The position numbers and the translations under genes are program-made. From positions 1-64,000 of the forward strand of contig CADALZ010000009.1 of assembly GCA_902788865.1 (NCBI GenBank): DNA of 64,000 bases. Direction: 5' to 3'. The notes beneath the pieces are model-generated. The model was not told the origin of the DNA. It was given only the letters and a program-made list of their open reading frames with translations, and did not search any database. This DNA is from an uncultured Bacteroidales bacterium (GTDB taxonomy: Bacteria > Bacteroidota > Bacteroidia > Bacteroidales > Bacteroidaceae). Below, one piece after another: positions 42,102-50,772 of this stretch; positions within the stretch are counted from its first letter, which is position 1; every line of letters begins with the position of its first letter.

Positions 42102-42157
42102 ATTTTTTCTAACGCAGGAAATATTTTTTCCTAACTAGAGAAAAAGTTTTTCCTAAC
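42102..42157. repeat. TTTTTCCTAAC direct repeats (3 copies)
   Basis: ATTTTTTCTAAC (42102), ATTTTTTCCTAAC (42123) and GTTTTTCCTAAC (42146), with a period of 21-23 bp, lie just beyond the 3' end of umuC. Confidence 0.7.
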
Positions 42158-42171
42158 TACTGCGTAATAAA

Positions 42172-43470
42172 TCACGTCAGCTGAATGATATCCGTGATGC
42201 GGGTGCTGGGATTCTTACTGCGAAAATCGTGCTTGATGGCATTGGCAAAAACATTGGCTTTACCAATGCCATTTTTGCTTGTGTATTGCTGCGCGCCTAT
42301 GACCACCGTCTCAGAACCTTGCGTCTGATTGATGCGATCTATCACTTTATCCAGACGACGCATGCGCTGAATGTTCTCAGCATTGATATCGAAAAGGTCG
42401 GTTTGAAGGGGTGTTTCCTCCGTGATGCCCATGAGTATGACACCTGCTTTCTTATAGCGAAAACCTTGTCTATAGATAGACTTCAGCACCTCTGAAGCAG
42501 CCTTCGCTATCTCTATCGTGCTATTGGTGGGGGTGACAAGGCGCATCTCACGGCTGTTCCAATACTGTGCTAAGTCTTCTCTGAAAGGATTGGTGTTGAG
42601 GAAGACACTCACGATACTTGCCACGCTATGCTGACGACGAAGTTTTTCTGCACAACGCACAGCATAGTTGCTCACGTGTGTGCGTAGCTCGTCGTAGCTC
42701 GTTATCATGCCTGGGAAGCTACGACTGGTGCAGATGCTCTGCTTATCGGCCAACTGCTCGTTGGGCACACAGTCGGCTCCGTTCAGCTCTCGCCAAGTGC
42801 GCAGCAGTACGATGTTGTTGAACGTAGTGCGCACCCAGTCCTCTGGACGAGAGGCAAAGTCGTAGGCCGTATTCACGCCCAGCATATTCAGCTTGCGAAA
42901 GTACCTGCGCCCTATGCCCCATACGTCCTCTACAGGGAAGAGCTTCAAGGCTTTAGCCCGCTTCTCATCGCTGTCTATCACGCAGCAATGCCTATATCCA
43001 ATGTACTTCTTGGCGAAGTGGCTGGCCACCTTAGCTAAGGTTTTATTAGGCGCAATGCCGATGCTGATGGGCATCCCTACACCTTGCTTTACCTTGCGAT
43101 GCAGAGCCTCGCCCCACTGCTTGAAATCAGTACCCTTATCGAAGCCATCGAAATAGACGAAACACTCATCGATGGAATAGCGAAAATAGGCTGGCACTTC
43201 TTGATTGATAAGGCTCATCACTCGGCCTGTGAGGTCGCCATAAAGCTCATAGTTGCTGCTGAATACGGCTATCTTCTCGTTGGGAAACAGCTCTGCCAAC
43301 TGATAATAAGGTATGCCGCCCTTGATGCCCAGAGCCTTGGCCTCATTGCTGCGTGCCACTACACAGCCATCATTATTGCTGAGCACCACCACAGGCTTTC
43401 CCTCCAAGTCTGGGCGGAACACACGTTCGCAAGACACATAGCAGTTGTCACAGTCAATGATGCCGTACAT
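42172..43470 (-). CDS. umuC: UmuC-like Y-family DNA polymerase
   Basis: This 432-residue protein begins [20 protein letters not shown], with the first catalytic Asp in [21 protein letters not shown] and [12 protein letters not shown] (the catalytic SIDE-type motif) follow, then the thumb and little-finger region ([40 protein letters not shown]). It carries out error-prone translesion synthesis with processed UmuD. It lies 3 bp downstream of the umuD-like gene, a standard umuDC operon. Confidence 0.95.
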   Translation of the reverse strand: MYGIIDCDNCYVSCERVFRPDLEGKPVVVLSNNDGCVVARSNEAKALGIKGGIPYYQLAELFPNEKIAVFSSNYELYGDLTGRVMSLINQEVPAYFRYSIDECFVYFDGFDKGTDFKQWGEALHRKVKQGVGMPISIGIAPNKTLAKVASHFAKKYIGYRHCCVIDSDEKRAKALKLFPVEDVWGIGRRYFRKLNMLGVNTAYDFASRPEDWVRTTFNNIVLLRTWRELNGADCVPNEQLADKQSICTSRSFPGMITSYDELRTHVSNYAVRCAEKLRRQHSVASIVSVFLNTNPFREDLAQYWNSREMRLVTPTNSTIEIAKAASEVLKSIYRQGFRYKKAGVILMGITEETPLQTDLFDINAENIQRMRRLDKVIDRINQTQGSETVVIGAQQYTSKNGIGKANVFANAIKHDFRSKNPSTRITDIIQLT

Positions 43471-43473
43471 GCT

Positions 43474-43911
43474 TCACCTCCAACTCTTTACGGTGTAGGT
43501 CACTACTCCCCAGAGGATAAAGTTGTCCCCTGCATTCACACGGATGGGACTGAACTCCTCATTGGCAGGTTGAAGCAGGATATACCCCTCAGACTGATGA
43601 CTCTTGTCCAGTCGCTTGATGGTGAAACCATCGTTCACCCAAGCCACCACCACATCGCCATCTGCTGCCTCCAAGCTGCGATCTATGATCACATAGTCGC
43701 CCTTGCCTATACCGAGGTCTTTCATCGACTCACCTCCTACGCGGGCATAGAACGTGGTTTCTGGATGATGCACCAGCTCCTTGGTAAGGTCGAGGCTACT
43801 GCGCATATAGTCATCGGCAGGCGAGGGGAAGCCTGCCATCAGCACTGGAGCATACTGCAATTCGAGCTCCGTAGCATAGTCTGGTTTGAATATTTCAATG
43901 TCTGATTTCAT
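43474..43911 (-). CDS. umuD: UmuD-like S24 peptidase
   Basis: This 145-residue protein has the self-cleavage site Ala26-Gly27 (LMAGFPSP), the nucleophile Ser62 in GGESM and the general base Lys99 in FTIKRLD, aligned almost residue for residue with E. coli UmuD (S60/K97). RecA-stimulated self-cleavage would activate the UmuC polymerase. It starts 20 bases from a TATCTTCG box that overlaps a palindromic divergent promoter region shared with the MATE gene. Confidence 0.95.
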   Translation of the reverse strand: MKSDIEIFKPDYATELELQYAPVLMAGFPSPADDYMRSSLDLTKELVHHPETTFYARVGGESMKDLGIGKGDYVIIDRSLEAADGDVVVAWVNDGFTIKRLDKSHQSEGYILLQPANEEFSPIRVNAGDNFILWGVVTYTVKSWR

Positions 43912-43931
43912 CTCTTTGCATTTTCTTGAGG

Positions 43932-43968
43932 CGAAGATAGTAAAAATAGTTTATAAACACTATCTTTG
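43932..43968. promoter_or_regulatory. Divergent umuDC/MATE promoters with palindrome
   Basis: The minus-strand box TATCTTCG (CGAAGATA on plus, 43932-43939) and the plus-strand box TATCTTTG (43961-43968) face away from each other. Between them is the 10-bp palindrome GTTTATAAAC (43949-43958), and AGATAGT (43936-43942) with ACTATCT (43959-43965) form a second inverted pair. It is a possible damage-responsive operator. Confidence 0.6.
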
Positions 43969-43990
43969 CACCCATTATTAATTAAGGTGT

Positions 43991-45331
43991 ATGCAACACA
44001 CGATCCAACTTTCTGACCACTTCAACTATGGCCGATTGCTTCGCTTCACTGTGCCCGCTATGGTGATGATGATATTCACGTCTATCTACAGCGTGGTGGA
44101 TGGCATCTTCGTGTCTAATTTTGTAGGAAAGACGGCCTTTGCTGCTGTGAATCTGATTTTCCCATTTTTGATGCTGCTTGGCGTGGTAGGTTCCATGCTT
44201 GGAACAGGAGGCAGTGCATTGGTGGCCAAGACGTTAGGACAGCGAGATAGGGAGCTGGCCAATCGCATCTTCTCCATGTTGGTGGTTGCAGGTGTCGTAG
44301 TGGGTGTGGTATTCTGCATCATAGGGTTCTGGCTGATCGAGGATATTGCTGTGCTGTTGGGCGCAAGGGGGGATATGGTGCAGCTATGTGTGACTTATGG
44401 ACGCATTATCCTGCCTGCTTTGCCTTGCTTCATCTTGCAGTATATGTTCCAATCGCTCCTTATTACGGCAGAGAGGCCTACATTGGGCTTGGCAGTAACG
44501 GTGATAGCAGGCCTGACAAACATTGTACTGGATTTCTTGCTTATCGTGGTGTTCGACCTCGGATTGGTGGGAGCTGCCTGTGCCACAGCCTTGGCTCAGA
44601 CGGTGGGCGGATTGGTCCCACTGGTGTATTTTGCCTTGCCAAATACCTCTTTATTAAGATTGGTGAAGCCTGTTTACGAAGGTCGGTTTTTAGTGCAAGC
44701 AGCTACCAACGGACTGAGCGAGTTCCTTTCCAGTGTCTCCATGTCTGTGGTATCTATGCTATACAACTGGCAGCTAATGCGTTATATCGGAGAAGATGGC
44801 GTGGCTGCCTATGGCGTCATCATGTATGTGGCATTCATCCTCATGGCAATGGCCTTTGGCTATAGCATGGGTGTCTCTCCTATAGTGAGCTATAATTATG
44901 GCTCAGGCAATCATGCAGAATTGCAGAATGTATTCCGTAGAAGCTTGGTGCTGGTAGCGATTATGGGTGCTGTTACTGTGGTGTTGGCAGAATGCTTGGC
45001 AACGCCGCTTTCACAGCTTTTCGTGGGGTATGACGAAGGATTGTTTGCCCTAACACGCAAGGCATTTATGATCTACTGCCTCTCTTTCTTCCTGGCTGGT
45101 TTCAACATGTTTGCCTCTGCATTCTTTACTGCACTGAACAATGGCATCGTGTCTGGTGTGATAGCCTTTGGACGTACGATGGTGTGTGAGACCACAGCCG
45201 TCTTGGTATTGCCTTTGCTCTTTGGGATGGATGGCATCTGGTTTGCTATCATCGTGGCAGAAGTGCTGGCATTGATGCTGTCTGCCTCTCTGCTACTGAG
45301 GTATCGTCGCCTCTACCATTATTGGGAATGA
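43991..45331 (+). CDS. MATE family efflux transporter
   Basis: This 446-residue protein with about 12 membrane segments opens with FNYGRLLRFTVPAMVMMIFT and SIYSVVDGIFVSNFVGKTAF, the MATE N-terminal pattern. A mirrored second half begins near residue 235 (LSEFLSSVSMSVVSMLYNWQ). It exports cationic drugs or metabolites in exchange for Na+ or H+. It shares a divergent promoter region with umuDC. Confidence 0.95.
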   Translation: MQHTIQLSDHFNYGRLLRFTVPAMVMMIFTSIYSVVDGIFVSNFVGKTAFAAVNLIFPFLMLLGVVGSMLGTGGSALVAKTLGQRDRELANRIFSMLVVAGVVVGVVFCIIGFWLIEDIAVLLGARGDMVQLCVTYGRIILPALPCFILQYMFQSLLITAERPTLGLAVTVIAGLTNIVLDFLLIVVFDLGLVGAACATALAQTVGGLVPLVYFALPNTSLLRLVKPVYEGRFLVQAATNGLSEFLSSVSMSVVSMLYNWQLMRYIGEDGVAAYGVIMYVAFILMAMAFGYSMGVSPIVSYNYGSGNHAELQNVFRRSLVLVAIMGAVTVVLAECLATPLSQLFVGYDEGLFALTRKAFMIYCLSFFLAGFNMFASAFFTALNNGIVSGVIAFGRTMVCETTAVLVLPLLFGMDGIWFAIIVAEVLALMLSASLLLRYRRLYHYWE

Positions 45332-45399
45332 AACGTGGCATTTAATTTGCATATCCACTCAAAATGTTGTACTTTTACCTCGAAATTAGCTGACAGACA

Positions 45400-46206
45400 A
45401 TGAAAGGAAAGAAATTCATAGCACCTGGAGCCTGGTTTGACATGGTGTATCCTGCCGACTGGAGCGAGTTTGAAGATGGCGAAGGCTCATTCTTGTTCTA
45501 TAATCCTGACAAGTGGACGGGCAACTTTCGCATCTCTGCTTTCCGCGGAAATGCCAACTATGGCAAGGACTGCATGGAAGCTGAACTGCGAGAGAATAGG
45601 AGTGCGCAAGTGGTGCGCATCGGAAAGATGGACTGCGCCTACAGTGTGGAGCGCTTCGTAGAGGAAGAGGTAACTTACGAGAATCATCAGTGGGTAACAG
45701 GTCAGGCGGATGTAGCTTTCGAGATATCGTTTGCCGTGAAAGCGGGAGACCCTATCGGAGAAGCAAAGGCTGTGATTGAAACCCTGCATGTGCGCCGTCT
45801 GGACGTGAAGTATCCAGCAGAGGTGATTCCAGTGCGTCTGTCGGAAATCCTGCAGATAGACGAGGCATTCGACTGGGTGCAGGATGAGGTGAAACAGCTG
45901 CTGAAGAAGGACTTCCGTGCCGAGGAAGAGGATGTGGCCAACATGCAGCGCTTGGTGGAGAGTGGCAAACTGAATCCCAAGAAACGTGAGCCTTGGATAG
46001 CCCTGGGCATCACGCTGTGTGTGATACTGGCCAATGAAGTGGAAGGCATGGAATGGCGTACGCTGGTAGATGGAAATAGAGAAGCCCCTGTGATGGTAAG
46101 CGTAGATGATGAAGACACACTGATAGATCCGCTGAAACTGGTGTGGAGCCGTGTGAAGGCTGGGGAGACGGTGGACTTGGTGGAAGTTTATAAGCAGATA
46201 CTCTGA
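45400..46206 (+). CDS. DUF3805/DUF3806-type protein
   Basis: This 268-residue cytosolic protein begins FIAPGAWFDMVYPADWSEFE, with GSFLFYNPDKWTGNFRISAF typical of DUF3805, and its C-terminal 130 residues (KREPWIALGITLCVILANEV; GMEWRTLVD) fit DUF3806. No catalytic motif is evident and the function is unknown. It lies 9 bp upstream of an ABC-F gene on the same strand, so co-transcription is likely. Confidence 0.75.
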   Translation: MKGKKFIAPGAWFDMVYPADWSEFEDGEGSFLFYNPDKWTGNFRISAFRGNANYGKDCMEAELRENRSAQVVRIGKMDCAYSVERFVEEEVTYENHQWVTGQADVAFEISFAVKAGDPIGEAKAVIETLHVRRLDVKYPAEVIPVRLSEILQIDEAFDWVQDEVKQLLKKDFRAEEEDVANMQRLVESGKLNPKKREPWIALGITLCVILANEVEGMEWRTLVDGNREAPVMVSVDDEDTLIDPLKLVWSRVKAGETVDLVEVYKQIL

Positions 46207-46215
46207 CGGATAATC

Positions 46216-47994
46216 ATGGGCAATCCTATACTGCAAGTTGAAAATCTGAGCAAGTCGTTTGGTGACCTGCTGCTGTTTGAGAACGTCAGCTTCGGCATGA
46301 CTGAAGGGCAGCATGTGGGTCTCATTGGTAAGAACGGTTGTGGCAAGAGCACGCTCTTAGGGCTCTTGGCTGGCTTGGATAGTGCAGATGAAGGCAGAAT
46401 AACATTCCGTAAGGATGTGAAAGTGGGCTATCTACCACAGACACCCGTGTTTCATGAAGGCGAAACGGTGTGGGATGCTTGTGGCAGAGTGATGAAGGAT
46501 GAGGAAGAGAAACTCCGCGTGAAGCGACTGCTTACCCAACTGAGAATCACCGACTTGAATCAACCTGTGGCTGAACTCTCTGGCGGTAAGCAGAAGTGTG
46601 TGGCATTGGCGCATGCGTTGCTCTCTGAACCAGATTTCCTCATCATGGACGAGCCGACCAACCACCTGGACTTGGAGATCATCGAATGGCTGGAAGAGTA
46701 TCTGAGGCGCAATAAAGTGAGTCTGCTCATGGTGACTCACGATCGTTATTTCCTCGACAGAATCTGTACGGATATCTTGGAAATAGATGCGCAAGGGGTA
46801 TATGCTTATCAAGGCAACTACAGCTATTATCTGGAGAAGCGCCAAGAACGACTGGATGCCAAACAGGTGGAGGTGGCACGAGCAAACAACCTCTATCGTA
46901 CGGAGTTGGAGTGGATGCGTCGCATGCCTCAGGCACGTGGACATAAGGCTCGCTATCGTGAAGAGGCTTTCTACGAACTGGAGAAAGTGGCCAAGCAGCG
47001 CTTCGATGAACGCAATGTGAAGTTGGAAGTAAAGTCGGCCTATATAGGCAAGAAAATCTTCGAGGCCGATCATCTGTATAAGTCGTTTGGCGAGAAGAAG
47101 ATACTGGATGATTTCTCCTATATCTTCTCACGCTATGAGAAAATGGGAATCGTAGGAAACAATGGTACTGGCAAAAGTACTTTCCTTAAGATTCTGCTTG
47201 GCCAGCAACAACCAGACAGTGGTAAACTGGAGATAGGAGAGACAGTACGCTTTGGCTACTACTCTCAAGAAGGTTTGCATTTCAATGAGCAGATGAAGGT
47301 CATCGATGTGGTTCGAGATATCGCCGAGGTGGTGAATATGGGAAACGGTCAGCGCATGGGAGTGTCTCAGTTCTTGCAGTATTTCCTCTTCACGCCAGAG
47401 CAGCAATACAACTATGTGTATAAGCTGAGTGGTGGAGAGAAACGCAGGCTATACCTCTGCACAGTGCTGATGCAGAATCCTAATTTTTTAGTACTCGATG
47501 AACCAACCAACGATCTGGATATCATCACCTTGAACGTGCTTGAAGAGTATCTGAAAGACTTTGGTGGCTGTCTGATAGTTGTGAGCCATGACCGCTATTT
47601 TATGGATAAGGTGGTGGATCATCTGCTGGTGTTCAATGGCGAAGGTGACATCCGTGATTTTCCTGGTAACTACACGCAGTATCGTGCTTGGAAAGAGGAG
47701 AAGCTGCGTCATGATAAAGAGCAAGAAAAGCAGAAAGACGCTCCTGCTAAGACGGAGGCTCCTCGTAGGGAAGCACCAGCAAAGCGTAAATTGTCTTTCA
47801 AAGAAGCTCGCGAGATGGAGCAGCTGGAAAAGGACATCGCTGCGCTGGAGGCAGAGAAAAAGCAGCTGGAAGAGGCTCTATGTAGCGGTACGCTGAGTGT
47901 AGATGAACTTACGGAGAAGTCGAAGCGGCTACCAGTGCTGGATGAGGAGCTTGACGAGAAGTCTATGCGCTGGCTTGAACTGAGTGAGATTTGA
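46216..47994 (+). CDS. ABC-F family ATPase (Uup/EttA type)
   Basis: This 592-residue protein has two ABC domains and no membrane segments. Domain 1: GKNGCGKST, LSGGK, LIMDEPTNHLD. Domain 2: GNNGTGKST, LSGGEKRR, LVLDEPTNDLD. The inter-domain linker (about 205-275) is long and charged, and a C-terminal coiled coil follows (about 530-592, MEQLEKDIAALEAEKKQLEE), as in Uup. ABC-F proteins act on ribosomes or nucleic acids and some confer antibiotic resistance. The C-terminal coiled coil favours a Uup-like housekeeping role. Confidence 0.93.
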   Translation: MGNPILQVENLSKSFGDLLLFENVSFGMTEGQHVGLIGKNGCGKSTLLGLLAGLDSADEGRITFRKDVKVGYLPQTPVFHEGETVWDACGRVMKDEEEKLRVKRLLTQLRITDLNQPVAELSGGKQKCVALAHALLSEPDFLIMDEPTNHLDLEIIEWLEEYLRRNKVSLLMVTHDRYFLDRICTDILEIDAQGVYAYQGNYSYYLEKRQERLDAKQVEVARANNLYRTELEWMRRMPQARGHKARYREEAFYELEKVAKQRFDERNVKLEVKSAYIGKKIFEADHLYKSFGEKKILDDFSYIFSRYEKMGIVGNNGTGKSTFLKILLGQQQPDSGKLEIGETVRFGYYSQEGLHFNEQMKVIDVVRDIAEVVNMGNGQRMGVSQFLQYFLFTPEQQYNYVYKLSGGEKRRLYLCTVLMQNPNFLVLDEPTNDLDIITLNVLEEYLKDFGGCLIVVSHDRYFMDKVVDHLLVFNGEGDIRDFPGNYTQYRAWKEEKLRHDKEQEKQKDAPAKTEAPRREAPAKRKLSFKEAREMEQLEKDIAALEAEKKQLEEALCSGTLSVDELTEKSKRLPVLDEELDEKSMRWLELSEI

Positions 47995-48016
47995 AACATT
48001 ATACATTAAACATAGT

Positions 48017-49018
48017 ATGAAACGTAGTTTATTATTTTTTGGTATTGGGGCGCTGACGATGTTGGCGTCTTGTGATAGTACACCTCAAGGCTATGTGGTA
48101 AACGGTGAGATAACCAGTGCCACAGAGGGGACTATCTATCTGAAACGTGTTGAGGACAAGACCTTCAGCGTCATAGACTCTGCACAGATTGTGAATGGAA
48201 AATTCACCTTGACAGGAGAGTTGCTTAATGGGGCAGAAGCTTACGGACTGACCACATCTCGTACTGACAACAGCCCTTTGCTGTTCTTCTTGGAGAACGC
48301 TAACGTGAATGTAAGCATGAATGAAGAAAGTAAACAAATCAGCGTAGAAGGCTCGGAATCAGATACTTTCTTTCGAAAAGTCCAATCGTATGCTAAGGCT
48401 GAAGGATTCCAAATAGATACGCTTATCGCTCATCATCCAGACTCTCCTGTAGGGGCATACTTCTTGATGAAGAGCTATTCATGGGGTTATGATACAAAGG
48501 GCTTGAAAGCGATACGTAGCAGTTTGTCACCTTCATTGGCCAACTCTTTCTATATGGAGCAGCTGAACGACCTTATCAGTCGTAAAGAACAGGTGGAGGT
48601 AGGCCAAATAGCACCGGACATAAACTTGCCCAATCCTGATGGAGAGTTAGTGAGCCTTTCCTCGCTGAGAGGCAAGTATGTGCTGCTTGACTTCTGGGCC
48701 AGTTGGTGTCCCGACTGTCGCAGAGAAATTCCTGAAGTGATAAATGCCTATGAGAAGCTGAAGGATAAAAACTTCACCATCTACAGCGTATCGTTAGATC
48801 GAGCTAAAGAGCCTTGGGTGAAAGGCATCGAACAGTATAATCTGAATTGGACACATGTGTCTGAACTGAAGTATTGGCAGAGCGAAGTCGTAAATCGCTA
48901 TGCCATACGTTGGATTCCAGCCTATTTCCTTCTGGATCCACAGGGCAAGATTCTCAGCGTTGATTTGGAGTCTGATGGTCTGGTAAAGAGTCTAAAGGCT
49001 GTATTCGGAGAATACTAA
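48017..49018 (+). CDS. TlpA-like thioredoxin-fold lipoprotein
   Basis: The start is at MKRSLLFFGIGALTMLASC (333 residues, lipobox LASC). The N-terminal half (YVVNGEITSATEGTIYLKRV; FTLTGELLNGAEAYGLTT) is a DUF4369-type domain. The C-terminal half (about 195-333) is a TlpA/ResA-like thioredoxin with the active site WASWCPDCRREIPEV (Cys near residues 231 and 234). It is a periplasmic disulfide reductase candidate. The stop overlaps that of the convergent secreted protein gene within CTAA. Confidence 0.92.
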   Translation: MKRSLLFFGIGALTMLASCDSTPQGYVVNGEITSATEGTIYLKRVEDKTFSVIDSAQIVNGKFTLTGELLNGAEAYGLTTSRTDNSPLLFFLENANVNVSMNEESKQISVEGSESDTFFRKVQSYAKAEGFQIDTLIAHHPDSPVGAYFLMKSYSWGYDTKGLKAIRSSLSPSLANSFYMEQLNDLISRKEQVEVGQIAPDINLPNPDGELVSLSSLRGKYVLLDFWASWCPDCRREIPEVINAYEKLKDKNFTIYSVSLDRAKEPWVKGIEQYNLNWTHVSELKYWQSEVVNRYAIRWIPAYFLLDPQGKILSVDLESDGLVKSLKAVFGEY

Positions 49019-49536
49019 TAAGGTCCGGCACCATTGCTGACATGGATGCCAAAACTGAACTTCCCGTCACCTGACTTAATTTGAAAGGCTCCTTGGAAGT
49101 TGTTTCGCTGCCAAGGTAGCACAGGACGATTCACACGATGACCATTAGCATCATAATCACCCATGGTGCTGATGGTCATTCCGTTTTTTAGGCGGAAATT
49201 AGCCACTTGCACATTTCCTATAGTAGGCATGGCATTGAAATGCGTTGTAGTGAATGTCCCTAAAGAGTAGGATGGTGAAAACAAACTACCACTCAGTGTG
49301 CCAAAAGTAACAGATGGGGTAGGCAATAATAATTGGCTATAATCAGGCATCAAAGCCTGCAAAGATTGAGTCATAGGCTTCACTGGCTCCTTTGGATACA
49401 GCGCATCAAGGTCAAGAAGAAAACCGTCAAAACTCTGTGTATGCTCCATACGAGGAGCCGTAGGATTCACATCGCCTTGTGCATAGAGCATACCTGTGAC
49501 TAAGGCGAAAAGCCCTATAAGAATGCTACGCTTCAT
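49015..49536 (-). CDS. Secreted hypothetical protein (173 aa)
   Basis: A signal peptide (cleavage LYAQ) is followed by a proline-rich segment and a beta-rich C-terminal half (ANFRLKNGMTISTMGDYDAN; NNFQGAFQIKSGDGKFSFGI) that reads like a short outer-membrane or surface protein. No family was recognised. The start overlaps the stop of the HU-CCDC81/SPOR gene by 4 nt (49533-49536), so it is co-transcribed and probably envelope-related. Confidence 0.75.
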   Translation of the reverse strand: MKRSILIGLFALVTGMLYAQGDVNPTAPRMEHTQSFDGFLLDLDALYPKEPVKPMTQSLQALMPDYSQLLLPTPSVTFGTLSGSLFSPSYSLGTFTTTHFNAMPTIGNVQVANFRLKNGMTISTMGDYDANGHRVNRPVLPWQRNNFQGAFQIKSGDGKFSFGIHVSNGAGPY

Positions 49537-50663
49537 TGACGTTTAAGCACCCATGCTTGCTGATAAAGGTTATCAGCTTTCAGTTGGCGAACCATTGCAT
49601 AAGCTTCCTGTTCGGTCTCAAAACTGTTGATGCACACGCGGTTATAACCATCACCAACGATAGCCTTGGCATCTTGGAACCCACGATGAATCAGGTCTTC
49701 AGCCATGGTCTGTGCATCCTTTGAAGCACCTACACTGGCAATGATAACATGATAAATCTTTGGAACCTGAACCTCAGCAACTTCAGCCGGTACTACAGCT
49801 TCTTCAATAGGACTCTCCTCTATAGTATTTGCTCCAGCATTCTCACCAATAGGCTGAGTGATCAAGGAATGACTCATCAAGTTACTCAGCATCTCCTTAG
49901 GATTCAGCTCTGCATAGCTCTCTGTTCCAATGGTGGTATTCTGCAGTGGGGTAGCAAAGGTAAAGCATAAGAACAGCACAGCAATCATAGCTGCAGCAGT
50001 ACCCACCATGCGTAAACTCTTACGGAGCATAGCACGGCGTGAAAGGGTAAGCTGTGCTTTTTCTTCTGCACGCTTCATGGCAGCAAGGCGCATCTGCTCT
50101 TCATGCTGCTTCTGCCATTCTTCTTGCTTGCGCTGGATTTCAGCCTCCCGACGCAAGCGCTCAGTTTCCTTGCGTTGGCGTTCTTCCTCTTCAAGTTGCT
50201 TAGCTCGAAGTTGCTGCAAAGCTTCACGCTGCTGCTTTACCTCTTCGAGCGTATTCATCTCAAAGCTTTCTAACCCATAGAGGGTAGGACTGATGAGTTT
50301 GTCATCCTCAGGATAGAATTCATAGTTGTGATGAATATTGAAGCGCAGTTTGCCAATTTCTGGCAAATAGACACTCCCGTTTTCATACAGACTATGTACC
50401 AACTGCTTCACAGCACGCTGTATTCGACGTGTAGCCTCTGAAAAGCTGGTGCGGTAGGAGGTCATGTACGACTGTGCCAGCAAACCGTCGTTGATTTTCA
50501 GCAGCGGATTGAAGGCAATAATTCTGGAAGGTGGCAGGAATGAATGCTCACTCTCCATCCATTGTGCAGGACTATCATGGGCAATAAACCCACCAAAACC
50601 TGGAACGATAACACAATCGTTTTCCTGCAACAGTCTGTGAATATGGCTTGCTAATTCTTTCAT
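49533..50663 (-). CDS. HU-CCDC81 / transmembrane / SPOR-domain protein
   Basis: This 376-residue protein has the bacterial HU-CCDC81 pair at residues 1-130 (NDCVIVPGFGGFIAHDSPAQ; YENGSVYLPEIGKLRF), a Glu/Arg-rich coiled coil (about 140-210), a membrane helix (about 222-242) and a C-terminal SPOR domain (about 300-376: YHVIIASVGASKDAQTMAED). SPOR domains bind denuded septal peptidoglycan, so this probably links a cytosolic HU-like scaffold to the division or envelope machinery. A TATCTTTG box (50672-50679) precedes it. Confidence 0.92.
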   Translation of the reverse strand: MKELASHIHRLLQENDCVIVPGFGGFIAHDSPAQWMESEHSFLPPSRIIAFNPLLKINDGLLAQSYMTSYRTSFSEATRRIQRAVKQLVHSLYENGSVYLPEIGKLRFNIHHNYEFYPEDDKLISPTLYGLESFEMNTLEEVKQQREALQQLRAKQLEEEERQRKETERLRREAEIQRKQEEWQKQHEEQMRLAAMKRAEEKAQLTLSRRAMLRKSLRMVGTAAAMIAVLFLCFTFATPLQNTTIGTESYAELNPKEMLSNLMSHSLITQPIGENAGANTIEESPIEEAVVPAEVAEVQVPKIYHVIIASVGASKDAQTMAEDLIHRGFQDAKAIVGDGYNRVCINSFETEQEAYAMVRQLKADNLYQQAWVLKRQ

Positions 50664-50671
50664 ACTGTGTA

Positions 50672-50679
50672 CAAAGATA
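50672..50679 (-). promoter_or_regulatory. -7 box TATCTTTG
   Basis: The plus strand reads CAAAGATA, 9 bases upstream of the ATG at 50663, implying a nearly leaderless mRNA. Confidence 0.65.
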
Positions 50680-50743
50680 ATACTTTTTATTTTACAATGA
50701 ACTGAAATTTACTTTTTTTATAGGAGAATACCCATTTTTTGAT

Positions 50744-50751
50744 TACCTTTG
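50744..50751 (+). promoter_or_regulatory. -7 box TACCTTTG
   Basis: Exact match 22 bases before the ATG at 50773; excludes an in-frame start at 50749. Confidence 0.75.
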
Positions 50752-50772
50752 CATAAGACTTTGTATGAAGTA

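Noticed and set aside
43084..43905. 273-codon plus-strand frame opposite umuDC
   Set aside because: Fully inside two unmistakable genes on the other strand.
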